Below the pieces are notes generated by a model. The model was not told the DNA's origin. It worked only from the letters and a program-made list of their open reading frames with translations, and made no database searches. The position numbers were made by a program, and so were the translations under genes. DNA of 64,000 bases, from the NCBI GenBank assembly GCA_037044905.1, contig JBAOKB010000071.1:372001-436000 (forward strand). Reading direction: 5' to 3'. The first letter of the stretch is position 1; each line of letters opens with the position of its first letter. The stretch is from Hortaea werneckii (Eukaryota; Ascomycota; Dothideomycetes; Mycosphaerellales; Teratosphaeriaceae). Below are positions 23,120-34,477 of the stretch, piece after piece.

Positions 23120-24915
23120 CTAGCTACCCGGCAGTTCAATGATCGCCTCATTCTGGTCTGATAGCTCCAAGCCTGCAATCGCTTCGAAGCCATCTGCCTG
23201 CGCGACGCGGTCCATATCCTGCCCATCACTGCGGGAGCCCACCGAACTCTCCACCCACTCCTCCATAACAACCCAGAGTCTAGTCGAAACCCCATCAGGG
23301 ATCTCCCACGCCTCCTCAACACCTCCCCTCATCCACCCCCATCCCTACAAATTAAGCCAATACCTAATCTCCAACCCCACCTCCACCCCCCTCACCCGAT
23401 CCGTCTCATGCAACGGCAACAACAACACCGCCTCAAACCGCGGACTCCACGACAAACACGGCAACACACTCGCGACACAATCCGCACACGCGAACCTCCC
23501 CTCCCCACCCACCCTCCACCGCGTCTTCCCCCCACCCATCGCCATCTTCGTAATACAAAACGGCTTGAAAACCCCCCTGCCTCCTTCACCCGTCCGTGTC
23601 GACGAGGTAAACGATTTCCGCTCCAACCACCCCATCATATCTCCCCTCCGGCCGCACTGCCCGGCCACCCAGGTCCCCGGAAGACTTCCCACTTCTCGCG
23701 CACGACGCGAGTCGGTCCCAGAGTTCGCCGAGTTCGGACCTGATGTCTTCGGAGGAGAAGTGCTCGGCCACATCCCATTCGCCTGTTAGGGTCGATGGTG
23801 GAAGGGGTGGGGGTGGCGTGGAGGGTTATTGCTTTGAAGGGGAGGGGGAAGGAGAGGGAGGAGGATGATGGTTCGGCTCCTTCGGCTCCTTCTTCTTCTT
23901 GTTCTGGGGAGGTGGTGGTGGTGGTATTGGGAAGGGGGTTGGTTGATGTTGTTGCTGCTGCGGCGGTGGTGGATTTCCGTAAGCGAAGGGTTTTGGACGG
24001 GGTTGGGTTTGACGGGGGAGAGTCCCTTTCCGGGGATGTGTCGGGGTGGTATTCGTCGTCGTCGTCGTCTTGGAAGATGGACCAGTTGCGTTTTGGGCGA
24101 CGACCTCTTTGCTTCACTGCCGGTCTGGAGGGCAGCGGGGAAGAAATGGGGTTGGTCGTGTTTGTTTGGTTGCGGGCCTGTGGGAGATTTGTTGAGGGAG
24201 GGGGAGCTTCAGGTCTCGCCGCCGTGGTCGAAGGTCCCGTTTGCGGCGCCTGATCACCTCGTGCTTGCTGGCCTGCTGCCGCTGCTGGAGTGGCTGGAAG
24301 GCCTGGTTGACTCGGTCCTGAGGATGGCTCTGCCGCACCGCTCTTCTGCATATAAGCCAAATCGGGCTCCTCGTCGTCTTGGTCGTCATTGTGAAGATAG
24401 GGAGGGCATGTGTTGACCTCACGGCGGGCAGTGTTTGCCCTTGTCTGGGTCAGAGGCCGGCGCTGTGGGCCGGTCCTGTTTCCACCCGTGTTGGTGGAGA
24501 CAGCAACATGATTGCTACACAGCAGGAGCATTCCCTCCAGGCTGCTCATACACCGCGAGCTTTGCACGAAGGGTAGATATATGTGTTTCCGCCTGCTGTT
24601 GGTACTGTCGGAACTCTGCGAAGCTGTACTCCAGCTGGGCTGTTGCTCTATCAGCATTCTGAGCCAGCTGAGCCTTCTCAACATCGGCTGCCTGCAAGCG
24701 ACGCTGAAACTCTTGAAGAGCCGCCGCTGGCACTGTGTCTGTGTTCGTGATTGGAGTCCTCAATGAACCCAGCTGTTCTTCTGTGTTGGCCAGGCGGAAG
24801 CGGAGGTCATGATTGTGTTCTCTCGCTCGACGACCGTACGATTGAGGCCATCGATCCTTGCTTGAAGCTGTTGAAGGTCGCTTTGCTGTTGTTCTGCCAC
24901 AGTCTTCCAGCTCAT
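23120..24915 (-). CDS. Coiled-coil protein with C-terminal Cys-containing region; several frame breaks
   Basis: Start ATG at 24913-24915. Residues ~1-110 form a coiled coil (SDLQQLQARIDGLNRTVVER, then LQEFQRRLQAADVEKAQLAQ). A long disordered middle is rich in Pro, Ala, Thr and acidic runs (FQDDDDDEYHPDTSPE). The C-terminal part looks folded: EDIRSELGELWDRLASCA, FKPFCITKMAMGGGKTRW, then GRFACADCVASVLPCLSW and FEAVLLLPLHETDR. A 51-nt intron (23345-23395, GTGAGG...TTTGTAG) removes an in-frame TAG and joins this to EEAWEIPDGVSTRLWVVMEE and the stop at 23120. Frame changes near 24815, 24520, 23780 and 23705 are needed to read it through, giving about 580 residues. The family is not recognised; the C..C...C pattern may bind a metal. 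Confidence 0.6.
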
Positions 24916-25355
24916 GGTTGTTGATGTGTTGGGAGATTGGATTCAGAGGTAGGAAAGGAAGATGAAAAATAAATCACAAAAGAGAGCAATAACCACCTTC
25001 TTTATCATGTAAAAATTATAAGACATTGACCGATCAAACGGTCTTTGTGGAGACATGAGCAAGACATGAGCAAGACTGAAAGCATGGTTCATTCGAAGCT
25101 AAATGTCTCAGCATAAATATATGGCATCTACTAGTAATTCAGCGGAGAAGCAAGTTCATTCAGTGAAATTTCAGCGCATATACAGCAAAAGCGAGTCACA
25201 TTTCCACATGATATTTCCTTTCACAGACACGTGCTCAGCTGATGTCGAGCATGCGCCTTTCCGAAGCGAGAAGGTGTGCTCCAGCGATGTCTTCAGTCGT
25301 ATGCATCAATATCCGATACTAAGGGTGCCCAGCAATTCGTAATCCGTTCGAAAGC
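24916..25355. other. Intergenic region, 440 nt
   Basis: AT-richer spacer between two minus-strand genes: the promoter of the coiled-coil gene and the 3' side of MAU2. Nothing else seen. Confidence 0.6.
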
Positions 25356-28102
25356 CTACATCATCCTCTTTTTGAGGCCGGGCGAAGCAGTCGCAATAGC
25401 CTGCTCAGCTGCATGTCGCACCGGAGCCGCTTTGTCGTGCTCGCCGCACAACTCCAGCGTATCTGCATACATCCTGTTTGTTACAGATATCCACAGCTTG
25501 TTCTGGGTCTTGTATGCCAGACTCCTTGCTGCCTGGGAAGACTTTGTAGCTTGTTCGCCCACAATGCCGCGGAAAAACATCTCTGTCATGCTACTAAGGA
25601 TGACACACAGAAGTGGATTGTTCTTGACGGCTTGTGCGGCCTGGACTGCAGACTGCAGGTATTGCTTCCTTCTGATGATCGCGCTGTTGCCACTATCAGC
25701 GGTAGCTTTGACCACATAGTACGCCGACATTAGCGCTTTGTTGTTGTGATTCAAACAGTATGGCTCTATGCCCTCAAGCAGCGTCTCTGCTTCCTGCTCT
25801 TTATGGACACTGCGCAAAATCAAGATCCGATCAAGAGTTGCGATAGCCTGTGTGTCCCTTAAAGCGCTGACTTCTTTGCTCTCGGGTCGGAAGAAGAGCA
25901 AACTGCTTGAATAATGCTCTAGGGCGGTCTCAATATCGCCTTGGCCATGCGAGCAGACCGCAGTCAAATAATCAAGCTCCGTTTTGACCATGGTGTCAGC
26001 GCTGTCAGCGCCTTCTGCCACCTTCCGTTTTACATCTGCTATTATTGGAGACGCTGCGCCCCATTCTGCACGTCCGCAGTGAGCGGAAGCTTGCTGTAGC
26101 TGCACCGCGATGCTGAGTTCTCGTCGCCAATCCGCGCCGGCTCGGCTTGCACCCACAGACTGAGGCAAAGAACTTGTGGCTGCTTTGCAGAGTTTGAAGC
26201 CTTCGGTCAGGAAGGAGATAGCTTTTGGGTCCAAAGCGTCCTTCTGCATAGTAGCCAGACCACTCAAGAAATAGCCGAGAGCATACAGTTGACTGGGAGT
26301 GAGCCAGCTGAATGAAAGGCTAGTTTCACCTGTCTTGGTGCTCCGCAAAATGCCACCCGAGTCATCATCGATATACGCACCCGCTGCAAGTCCCATGCTA
26401 ACTTGAAAACTGCCATTTTTGCTCCACCCAGGCGATTTGGCTGCAGCATCCATATTAGCTTGCATCTGTGGCAGCTTCTGCGCGATCAGATCCGGATTGA
26501 ATTGCATGATAGCACATGAAAGGTCGAGACAGTCCGCCAGCGCTTGAATTTGAGGCAGACCCTTTGTTTCGTCGCTTAGCTGATGCGTACGCACAGCAGC
26601 TAGTGCTCGCTGAGCAAGCTCTAGTTTGTCAGAGCCTCCATACTGCAGGTGGACCATCGCTTCCATGGTGGATGCGACAATCTTAACACCAGGGTGCCTA
26701 AGACGGTCAGAGGTATCTGATAGCGCTTGAAGATTCTTCGCAACAGCAGAGTAGTCAACAAGATCGGCCTCTAAACTCAGTGACACCCTGAGAAAGCGAA
26801 AGGCGTAGGCCCAATGGACAAGGCGCAGGGCTTCTGTATCCAAAATCAACCTTTCGACCGCCTTAATCGCCGCTTTCGGGCTCGACTTGGCCGTGAGTCG
26901 TGCGAGGAGGTGATGCATGGCATACTTCAAGTCAAGTAATTTATTTCTTTCGCAGAGCTGAATGCCTTTGCTCAGCACTTCCTCGCACTCCATGCTGTTC
27001 TCCGTCTCTTCGTACAGGAGTGAAGCAAGACGTAGACGAATGCGCGCCTCTCGACGTGCGTCGGGTTGACGATAATTCTTAAGCGCGGATTCCAAACAAG
27101 ACATGCCGAGGCTCATCATTTTATGATACTCCTCAAGCTGCTCTGTCACCCCGTTGGTGTTGGCCAGTGAGCCAGACATGGAGTACGCGGCGCTGACATA
27201 TTCGTCCGAAAGAGCCAGTAGAATAGCATGATAGTCGGTCGCAGGGGGCGGAGTTGGTGGCAGCTGCGAGGAGGTGAGCTCCGTGAGCGGCGATGATGCT
27301 GGCGGCGGACGGTTGACGTGCTGCGTCCCGCTGGAATTTGGCAGAGCGGGTGAGGTGCACACCGGGACAGCCCTTCCCTCGTTCGAGCGTCTACGTTTAG
27401 CTTCACGAGGCTGAGGCATCTCGTGCAATGATGCCGGCGATGGTTGTCGATTTAAGGGTATCTGAACGTGAGACGCTGTACGATGTTGAGAGCCCTGTGG
27501 CGTCTGAGTCGGATGCCAAGGGGTCTCTGACCTTTGAGCAGCAGGTGTCGCAGGATGGATCTGGCCAGAGAAGCGTCGCTCCGCAGGTAACGGCCCATGC
27601 GACTGCTGTTGGAAAGAGGAAGCTGAGACGCTGATCCTTGGTGCTTCCGTGGGGGTTGATTTTGTTGCTGAGAGATCGCAGTCTGCGATGGCGTTGTGGC
27701 CTGAGCAGGATCCGTCACCGCTGGGAGGGCAGTTGGAGGCTGAAAGTACGCTTGGCCTGGTGGAGGCTGCATGCCCTGAGGGTGATAATATCCCTGGGCT
27801 GGATATTGAATGGGCTGACGGTTCGAAGGCGGCTGACCCTGGAGTTGCGGCATGGGCGCTTGTTGTCCGTAAGGCCCCGGAGGAAAGTGCGATGCGTAAG
27901 ACACATGGTGTGACGTTGGGATTGGGTTTGGTGCTTGCTGGAGCATTCCGGCTTGATTCGGCATCGGATTCACATATTGCCCAGGCAATGGCGCTCTTTG
28001 CGTTTGATATGGCTGAGACTGCAGATGCGGAATGGGTTGTTGCTGCTGGTATGCGCTATATTGTGCATACGCTGCGGGCACGTAACCCGGTTGGTAAGGC
28101 AT
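25356..28102 (-). CDS. MAU2: Cohesin loading factor MAU2/Scc4 with Gln/Pro-rich N-terminal extension; one frameshift
   Basis: Partner of the Scc2/NIPBL loader that places cohesin on chromatin. The TPR-like helical body occupies about residues 290-915: YHAILLALSDEYVSAAYSM, ARIRLRLASLLYEETENSME, KYAMHHLLARLTAKSSPKAA and, near the end, NKLWISVTNRMYADTLELCG. It matches the cohesin-load family in length and order. Ahead of it lies a ~240-residue Gln/Pro/Tyr-rich segment beginning MPYQPGYVPAAYAQYSAYQQ at 28102. The two parts are in different frames; one base seems missing near 27617, between SASQLP and SFQQQSHGPLP. Total about 915 residues, no intron. A basic cluster (AKRRRSN) near the junction may be a nuclear signal. 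The gene is divergent from the esterase gene at 28598. Confidence 0.88.
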
Positions 28103-28597
28103 CTTGACTCAGACGCGTCGGGCGGCGACTTGACCGCCGATTCTCATTCACTGAGAATCATCGCCAGTAATACCTACTGTCTTATTCGTACACCACCAAA
28201 CCACTGTTCATCTTCTTCGCTATGACATCCAGCATCGAAGTCGCGCTTCGAAGGCGACGCGCCTAGAATGGCAAACGGGCCGTACTCGCGCTACTGTACG
28301 ATGGAGCCGAGCCGATACGGCCGAGCATAATCCAAGAGGTAACATCATCCAAATATATACCGAGGCCTGGAAAAGAAAGTGGTCGTAAAAAATCTCCAGC
28401 ATCTCTTTCGCAAGTTCAGGATAGTGTGTTGACGATATAGAGCTTTGGTAAATGGGCGATACGTTGCCGTCAAAAGACCTGTCCTGCTTTCACTTGACAG
28501 CAAGAATCCAGCTTTTAGGTAGTCGAACAACACTCACCCGACCAACCGCGACCATTCAAGCAGCGGCTGCAGCCTGCAGGTCATCTTGCATATCGGA
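28103..28597. promoter_or_regulatory. Divergent MAU2 / esterase promoter region
   Basis: 495 nt between divergent start codons. No distinct motif identified. Confidence 0.45.
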
Positions 28598-30202
28598 ATG
28601 ACTTCCCTTCTTACATGGACACCCGGGCAGAGCTCCACGACATTTACGCATTCATCTGAACCTCTAGTTCTCCCTCAGAAGTCTGGTCCCAAGCGCGCAT
28701 TTCCGGAGCTCTGCAAGGATGTCACACCATCATGTCACTTGAACCCTTTGCTATTCAATGGACACCTACAGACCATGTGGACGGCTGTCAATAAAGCAGC
28801 GCCTGCCGTTCATTACAAGAGACGTGTATTTGCTTCCGAGGAGTCCAACTTCAAGGGCCATTTCACCGTCGACTTTGCCGTGGCGCCGCCTCCAACTTCC
28901 GGAACGGCAGAGGATGAAGGCCCAGAAGACCAGGGCTTGCGAGAGGATCCCATGGGTGTAGGGCACACGCGTTTGCCACCTCGGACGACTTACTTCACTG
29001 ACAAGGAATTCGAGCATTTACCCTCAGAAGACACTAAGCCCTTACTTATCACACTCCATGGTCTCTCAGGTGGTAGCTATGAGGTCTACCTGCGGCATGT
29101 GATAGAGCCGCTCATCCGTGCGTCCACGGGTGAAAGCTCTGAGCAAGGACTCTCGGGAGGCGATTGGGAAGCCCTTGTGGTCAATAGCCGTGGCTGTGCA
29201 GGATCTAAAATCACCAGTAGCATTCTTTACAACGCACGAGCGACATGGGATGTGAGACAGGTGGTGAAGTGGGCAAGACAGACATGGCCAAACAGACCGC
29301 TGTACGGTATTGGGTATTCACTCGGTGCGAATATTCTTACAAACGTATGTAGTATCCCAATGCGAGCAAAAGTCACCAGCATACTGAACGTCAATTTTCT
29401 ACAATAGTATCTAGGTGAAGAAGGCGAAGACTGCCTTCTCGACGCCGCAGTCATCGTCTCGAACCCCTGGAAGCTCGAAGTCAGCAACCTGGCCCTCAAA
29501 CGCACCTGGCTGGGCTCAGAAGTGTACAGCAAAACCATGGGCAACAACATGAGGAAATTGTTCGAGGCACACAAAGAGGAGATCTTGAAGAACAAAAGCT
29601 TGTCTGAGGAGAAGATACTTCAGTTGAAGTACCTCTACGAGTTCGATAGGGCAGTGCAGTGCGCTACCTGGGGCTACCCCACTGAAACCGTATGTCCACA
29701 CTGGCGTGCCCCGACCTAACGATATCCCCCTTGCCATCCCGATATTGCGCTTCCTACTGACTGAAAACCTAGGCATACTACCGCGACGCCTCTTCGACCG
29801 ATTCCGTCCTCTCCATTCGCATTCCGACTTTTTGCCTCCATGCGCGGGACGACCCCATAGCAAGCGATGAAGCAGTGCCGTATGAGGAGATCCAGCAGAC
29901 GCCGTGGGTCGTGATGTGTGCAACAGCGGGAGGCGGACACTTGGCTTGGTACGAGCTAAGCGGAGGACGATGGCATGCGAAGCCTGTAAGTTGTGCTGAC
30001 CTTGCACATTGATATCAGGTCCAGCTTTTCAAGGGCTCGAGCGACATTGTAATTGTTTGCTGACATCAAGTGCGCACAGATTGTCCAGTTCCTGAAGCAG
30101 ATGCAGGCCGATGTGGACTTTTCGAAGATCGATAGAAAGGTGGGAATAGCGGCGAAAGGCCCGCAGGAGGACACCAGACGCCGTTCGCCTTTGATCCCAT
30201 GA
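28598..30202 (+). CDS. Alpha/beta hydrolase, ABHD1/3 - EHT1/EEB1 type ester synthase/esterase
   Basis: Member of the YheT/ABHD1-ABHD3 group; yeast relatives make or hydrolyse medium-chain fatty acid ethyl esters. Exons 28598-29344, 29408-29689, 29773-29985 and 30080-30202; introns 63, 83 and 94 nt; 454 residues, intact. Family marks: NPLLFNGHLQT near residue 50, oxyanion region LITLHGLSGGSYE, the nucleophile elbow GIGYSLGAN (Ser about residue 244), the acid in CLHARDDPIA and the catalytic His in ATAGGGHLAWY. The segment VVNSRGCAGSKITS is also typical. The first ATG in frame is 28598. Which of the three yeast-type paralogues it corresponds to cannot be told. Lipid-body or membrane association is known for relatives; no clear membrane helix is seen here. 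Confidence 0.9.
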
Positions 30203-30336
30203 GGCGCAAGGCATTCGTGCCCGGAAGCGAAGCGCAGCATTAGAGCATAGAGTCCGCTTTCCAGGAAATTGCAGGTATAGACCGGTCTCGTGATAGATGT
30301 AATAGACGAAAGACGCATAGACGCAGCAGATTGCCT

Positions 30337-30891
30337 TTAACCAAAGCTGACTCTCTTCTTCGGCTTCTTCTCGATCCGCTCTTCGCGTTGCATCTCAGAC
30401 TTCACCTCGTTGTCGCTGTGTCTTCTCTTCTTGTTCTTGATCTCCTTCTTCCGCTCCTCAAGTCCCGCCTTCTTACTCTCACTCCTCTTCTCCATCTCTG
30501 CCTTTCTCGCTTCTCGTACTTCCTCCAGCTGTCGTGCCCTCATCATCTTGCTCTCGATATTGCCTTCCTTCTCCGCCATGACCATCGCCATGATCGCATT
30601 CATGCTTTCTCTGTCTTCAACAAAAGTCTTGCCCTTCTTCGCCCTCGCTGCTTTTTGCACGCCAGCAGGTTTGATTCCATTGAGAGAAGGAAGCTTGAGG
30701 TCTTTCTCGGTGTATTTGGCATGAGGTGGGACTTTTTTCCTGGTGTCTTTTGACGCAGCGGACTTGGTCTTCTGTTCTTTCGGCGGCTGGGCATGCGCTT
30801 TTTTCGTCTTCACAGTCGATGCTGAAGTGGACGGCTTGGAGGCGCGCTTGTTGTTGCCTTTGGTGCTGCCACCCTTCACTTTGGTAGGCAT
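30337..30891 (-). CDS. LOC1: Loc1-type 60S ribosome assembly / mRNA localisation protein
   Basis: Nucleolar RNA-binding protein needed for 60S subunit assembly and, in yeast, for ASH1 mRNA localisation. 184 residues from the ATG at 30889-30891 ([20 protein letters not shown]); a second in-frame ATG lies 14 codons upstream and could be used. The protein is extremely basic. Conserved core: [40 protein letters not shown], then [21 protein letters not shown] long charged helix follows, ending [10 protein letters not shown]. Intronless and intact. It is divergent from VPS68. Confidence 0.93.
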   Translation of the reverse strand: MPTKVKGGSTKGNNKRASKPSTSASTVKTKKAHAQPPKEQKTKSAASKDTRKKVPPHAKYTEKDLKLPSLNGIKPAGVQKAARAKKGKTFVEDRESMNAIMAMVMAEKEGNIESKMMRARQLEEVREARKAEMEKRSESKKAGLEERKKEIKNKKRRHSDNEVKSEMQREERIEKKPKKRVSFG

Positions 30892-31296
30892 TTTGTCGTA
30901 ATATGGACTGTTTGCAGATTTCCCAAAAGGCAAGGACTTTGCGAATCGATTTCTTTAGAATTTACTAGAGACCAGCGCGGGCAAGAGTTCGCGAACATGT
31001 GAATTGCCGGATTTCAGCCGGAGTGGAACGGCAATCGGCGTCATTAGGCAGCTCCTCAATGTCCAGCCTTCGTATGCGACGCAGGCCAGGATTGCCCAGC
31101 AGCATATCGTTCCCGACTCCTGCAAGTATTCAATCTACAGCTGCCAGAACCTTCAAGATCACGACCAAGTAGATCGATCCTGCAACAAGCTAGAACCCGC
31201 GACTCCGAGCTCAAGAGCTGGCACTGCATATCGCGCTGGAATACATCACAACGGGAAGACGAAGACAGTACAGCAGAAGCAGTATAAACAGGCACA
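30892..31296. promoter_or_regulatory. Divergent LOC1/VPS68 promoter region
   Basis: 405 nt between start codons. A GTATAAACA sits at about 31281-31289, only a few bases before the VPS68 ATG, too close to serve as a TATA box for it. Confidence 0.4.
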
Positions 31297-32001
31297 ATGG
31301 AAGGCCACCGTTTGTTCCGCTTCCCAAAGCCGTATGCCAGATAGTCTGATCTGGAGCTCGCAGCAGTCAAGCGCTAACCGAGCAACAGGCAATGGATGAA
31401 TAGCGCCAACACCCGCACGGCAGGCGTCTACACGTCAGGTGCACTGGTAAGAGACATGTCATGCGAACAAGAGTAGTGCCCAGTCCTGACTTCGATCTTT
31501 CAGTTCGCCCTTGCTCTCTTCACCCTCATCGACGCCGCAACCTACTCCCATTCCCACCTGAACGGCTCCGATTTCCATATGAGGTTCATTGATTGGCTGC
31601 CCGGCATCTTCTCCGCTACGGGCATGCTTATCATCAACAGCATAGACAAGTCCCGCCTGAGCGCGGACAACTTCTCCTACTCGGGCGACGGCGTAGCCTG
31701 GAAAGCCCGCGTGGTGTTGTTCATGGGGTTTGCAGCAATTGCCGGCGGTTTAGCAGGAGGCGTGACTGTCATGGTCTTGAAATATGTCGTCCAGGAGGCT
31801 AGCTGGCCTGCTATGTGGTTCGGCGTCGCGAACCTAGTCGCGAACGGGTTGGTTATGCTGAGGTAGGTGCCACTTGCCCTTTTGCCAAGTACTGCGAGGA
31901 AAGACTGTTGGAGAATACCTACTGACTGTCCACGCAGTACTGTCGTACTTTGGGTCAGCCAAAACATGGAGGATGACTACACCTACAACCTGGCGCTATA
32001 A
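31297..32001 (+). CDS. VPS68: Vps68 / TMEM50-family endosomal membrane protein
   Basis: Four-helix membrane protein of the UPF0220/TMEM50 family, partner of Vps55 in endosome-to-vacuole sorting. Exons 31297-31331, 31389-31446, 31504-31862 and 31938-32001; introns 57, 57 and 75 nt; 171 residues, intact. The N-terminus MEGHRLFRFPKP is followed by AGVYTSGALFALALFTLIDA (helix 1), FIDWLPGIFSATGMLIINSI (helix 2), KARVVLFMGFAAIAGGLAGG (helix 3) and WFGVANLVANGLVMLRSTVV (helix 4). It ends in the acidic short tail MEDDYTYNLAL, as is usual. The first intron contains a clear GCTAAC branch site. Confidence 0.95.
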
Positions 32002-32588
32002 GCGACAGCCACGACTTTTGAGTCTGTGTTCATGCGTTGCGCATTCCAGCCTCTAGCCTTCAAGCCTTTGTGTATCTGTGTATTCACCAGTCAACTCTTC
32101 ATTAGTATGACCTGACTCTGTCTTTCCGAGGTCCCAACAAGTAACACCCATTGCCATTCGGCTCCCAGCTCCGAGATCTTGCTTCTGTGGTAACTTCGAG
32201 GATGCTCATCCATGGTATGAAAGATTGTATGCTAAAGCTCTAAGTTGAAGCCAGCTCTAGTCCGTCAGTCTGCAAATCCAGCGAGCCAATCGTTCTGACT
32301 TGATCTCTGAATCCGAACTGAAGCCCTGGCAAGAGAGGCGACGGAGAAAACGGGCGGCGCCATGACATTTCTGGCCCCGCGCACCCAGATTCCCGCAGCT
32401 GGTGGTTCACACCGGCTTTAGAAGCGGAATCATGGATTTCACTACTTTCTCGGGCATGGATTTGATATCATGATGCGCCAAAGCTGGAGTCTTTCTCAAC
32501 CACGAGAAGACCGTTTTACACTTGACACTATTTCAAGGGAATTCTTTTCATTATCATCCAACTCCAAACACGATCGGCGGTCATCACA
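32002..32588. other. Intergenic region, 587 nt
   Basis: 3' side of VPS68 and promoter of the first coiled-coil gene, both plus strand. No additional feature recognised. Confidence 0.55.
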
Positions 32589-33363
32589 ATGGATCGTGAC
32601 AATTCCTTGCTCGCCAGCTACAAGAAACGTCTCGCCGACGCCAACGACAAGATCTACAGCCTCGAAGATCAAGTCGTTGCACTGCAGCAACAGCTCGAGA
32701 AGAATGCAGCCGGTACGACTACTTCGCAACACATGAAGACCGACATAGACATCAAGATGGAATCCGACGCAACCGACGGCGCCTTGGAAGCCACCACCAA
32801 ACGCTGTGAGCAGTTCGAGGAAGCCAACGCTGCTTTGGCATCTTTTATCGCGACCATCGAAAAGGTCTCTGGGGTTCGTGCGTCCGAACTCGGCGACAGA
32901 ATCAAGTCCCTGCAAGAGAGTGTCTCCAATGGTTCGAAGATCGAGACAGCGCTCCGGACCCAAGTCAACAACTACGAAAAGAAGATCAAGAAGGCGGAGA
33001 AGAATACGGCCAAGATGAAGGCTGAGCTTGACGAGGCGCAGGAGAAGGTGCAGAAGCTGAAAGCTGATCTTTTCCGTGTGGGACTTGGGTAAGTACCTTG
33101 TTGCATCATTTCTCAATCTGTGAAGAGGCTAATAGATGGCTAGGCACATCAAGACTCCAAAATTCGACTGGAAGCAGTCGGCTTCGCCTAGTCTGTCGGC
33201 CGGGTATAAGAAGAAGAAGGCGATGGGTATGAAGGACGCTGCCGGCTATGGAGACCAGGACGACTCGGAGCCAGACTTGAAAAAGCCGATTCCAGGAGCA
33301 TCCATGCTGTCGCCCATGCAGAAGTCAAAGCGGGCTAACGGTATCTTTGGGGGATCTCGCTGA
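32589..33363 (+). CDS. Coiled-coil protein A of a tandem pair, uncharacterised
   Basis: Exons 32589-33088 and 33144-33363, one 55-nt intron; 239 residues, intact. Two coiled-coil blocks: residues 8-40 (YKKRLADANDKIYSLEDQVV) and about 70-165 (ANAALASFIATIEKVSGVRA, NYEKKIKKAEKNTAKMKAEL). The C-terminal exon is basic and disordered (GYKKKKAMGMKDAAG, KSKRANGIFGGSR). No signal peptide or membrane segment. The gene immediately downstream has the same layout: matching start motif, central helix and one intron near the end of the coil. I do not recognise the family; coiled coils suggest a structural or scaffold role only by inference. Confidence 0.75.
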
Positions 33364-33690
33364 GCTGATCCGAGGAATCTGCTCTTGCGTAAGAGACGTA
33401 GAATATGATGGGTAAAGGGCATGGTGGAGATGGCAGTCTGGGTTCACGTGTTGACCTTAGTTCACAGAAGCCATGAGGGTCGAGCTTTCCTTGTTGAAGT
33501 ACAAAATAGGCATTCAGAACATGTGACTAGCTGCTGCTGCCACATGGTTCGGGTCGAGAAACCTCACTTTCACTTGTTCCTTTTCCTTTCGCACCTGTCT
33601 CTTTCGAACCTGTCTGCGTGTTTCATTTTCTCTGACACTGCTAACTTACAATCAACATTGGTATCAACGGCACATCAGTCTCTCGACGCA
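33364..33690. other. Intergenic spacer between the coiled-coil pair
   Basis: 327 nt. The last part, before the ATG at 33691, is pyrimidine-rich (TTCCTTTTCCTTTCGC...), as is common in fungal leaders. Confidence 0.55.
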
Positions 33691-34477
33691 ATGGCCTACC
33701 GCCAGCTAGTCGAGAAGTACGCCAAGCAATTAAACGATGCCAATGGTCGTATCATCGACCTCGAGACTGCGATCGCGGACCGCGACGCAGAGCTGGAGAA
33801 GACCAAGGTCGCAGAGACACCAAAGTGCGAGGCTCCCAAAGTGAATGAGGAAGACCATGTCTCAAAGAAACAGCTTGAACAAACCACAAAGCAGGCCAAC
33901 GACTTGAAGACCTCTCTTGCCAAGGCACAGGAGGAGCTCAAGAGTGCAAAAGCAGCCAATGCAGCTCTCACAACTAAGTTGGAGTACGCGAAGATCTCCT
34001 TTGACAATTTGTTGGCCGTGAAGGGAATGGGTGAGAGAGAATTGAAGGATCAGATTGAAGAACTGAACAACGAGATCAAATCCGTGAACGCAGACAGAAA
34101 GGTGCTCAACGAGATCATCATCGACCTTCGCAAGCCAGTTCAAGACAAGCAGGACAAGGTGGCTGATCTGGAGCGGTCAGTCGCACTGGAGAAAAAGCGG
34201 CGGTAAGTCTAATAAGTACCGTGGCACTCACTCAGAAGACTGACATCTTAACAGTTTGGAAGCAGAGGCTTTGCTGGGCCCAGATGGAAAGCGCTGCAAG
34301 ACCTGCAACCCGATCGTTGTCGACCTAGAAGCTGATGACGGTGAAAGCGCTCAAGGCTCTGCCCAGCCTGCCCAGGAGGTGCCCGACAAGCTAAAACTGT
34401 CCCTCACAGCAGCACAACGCAAAGTAGCACAACGCCCCCGTCAATACGGCCGTGGATCTAAAACTACCCGCTCTTAG
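33691..34477 (+). CDS. Coiled-coil protein B of a tandem pair, uncharacterised
   Basis: Exons 33691-34202 and 34255-34477, one 52-nt intron; 244 residues, intact. It starts MAYRQLVEKYAKQLNDANGR, close to LLASYKKRLADANDKIYSLE of the upstream gene. Most of the length is coiled coil (KKQLEQTTKQANDLKTSLAK; RELKDQIEELNNEIKSVNAD), ending in a short CKTCNP motif and a basic tail (RQYGRGSKTTRS). The shared ANAAL motif, similar size and matching intron place suggest it arose with its neighbour by tandem duplication. The ATG at 33691 is preferred: upstream in-frame sequence is leader-like (HLFLFLSHLSLSNLS). Confidence 0.75.

Noticed and set aside
23345..23347. In-frame TAG taken as a nonsense mutation
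   Set aside because: It is the acceptor end of a plausible 51-nt intron (GTGAGG...TTTGTAG) that keeps the frame.
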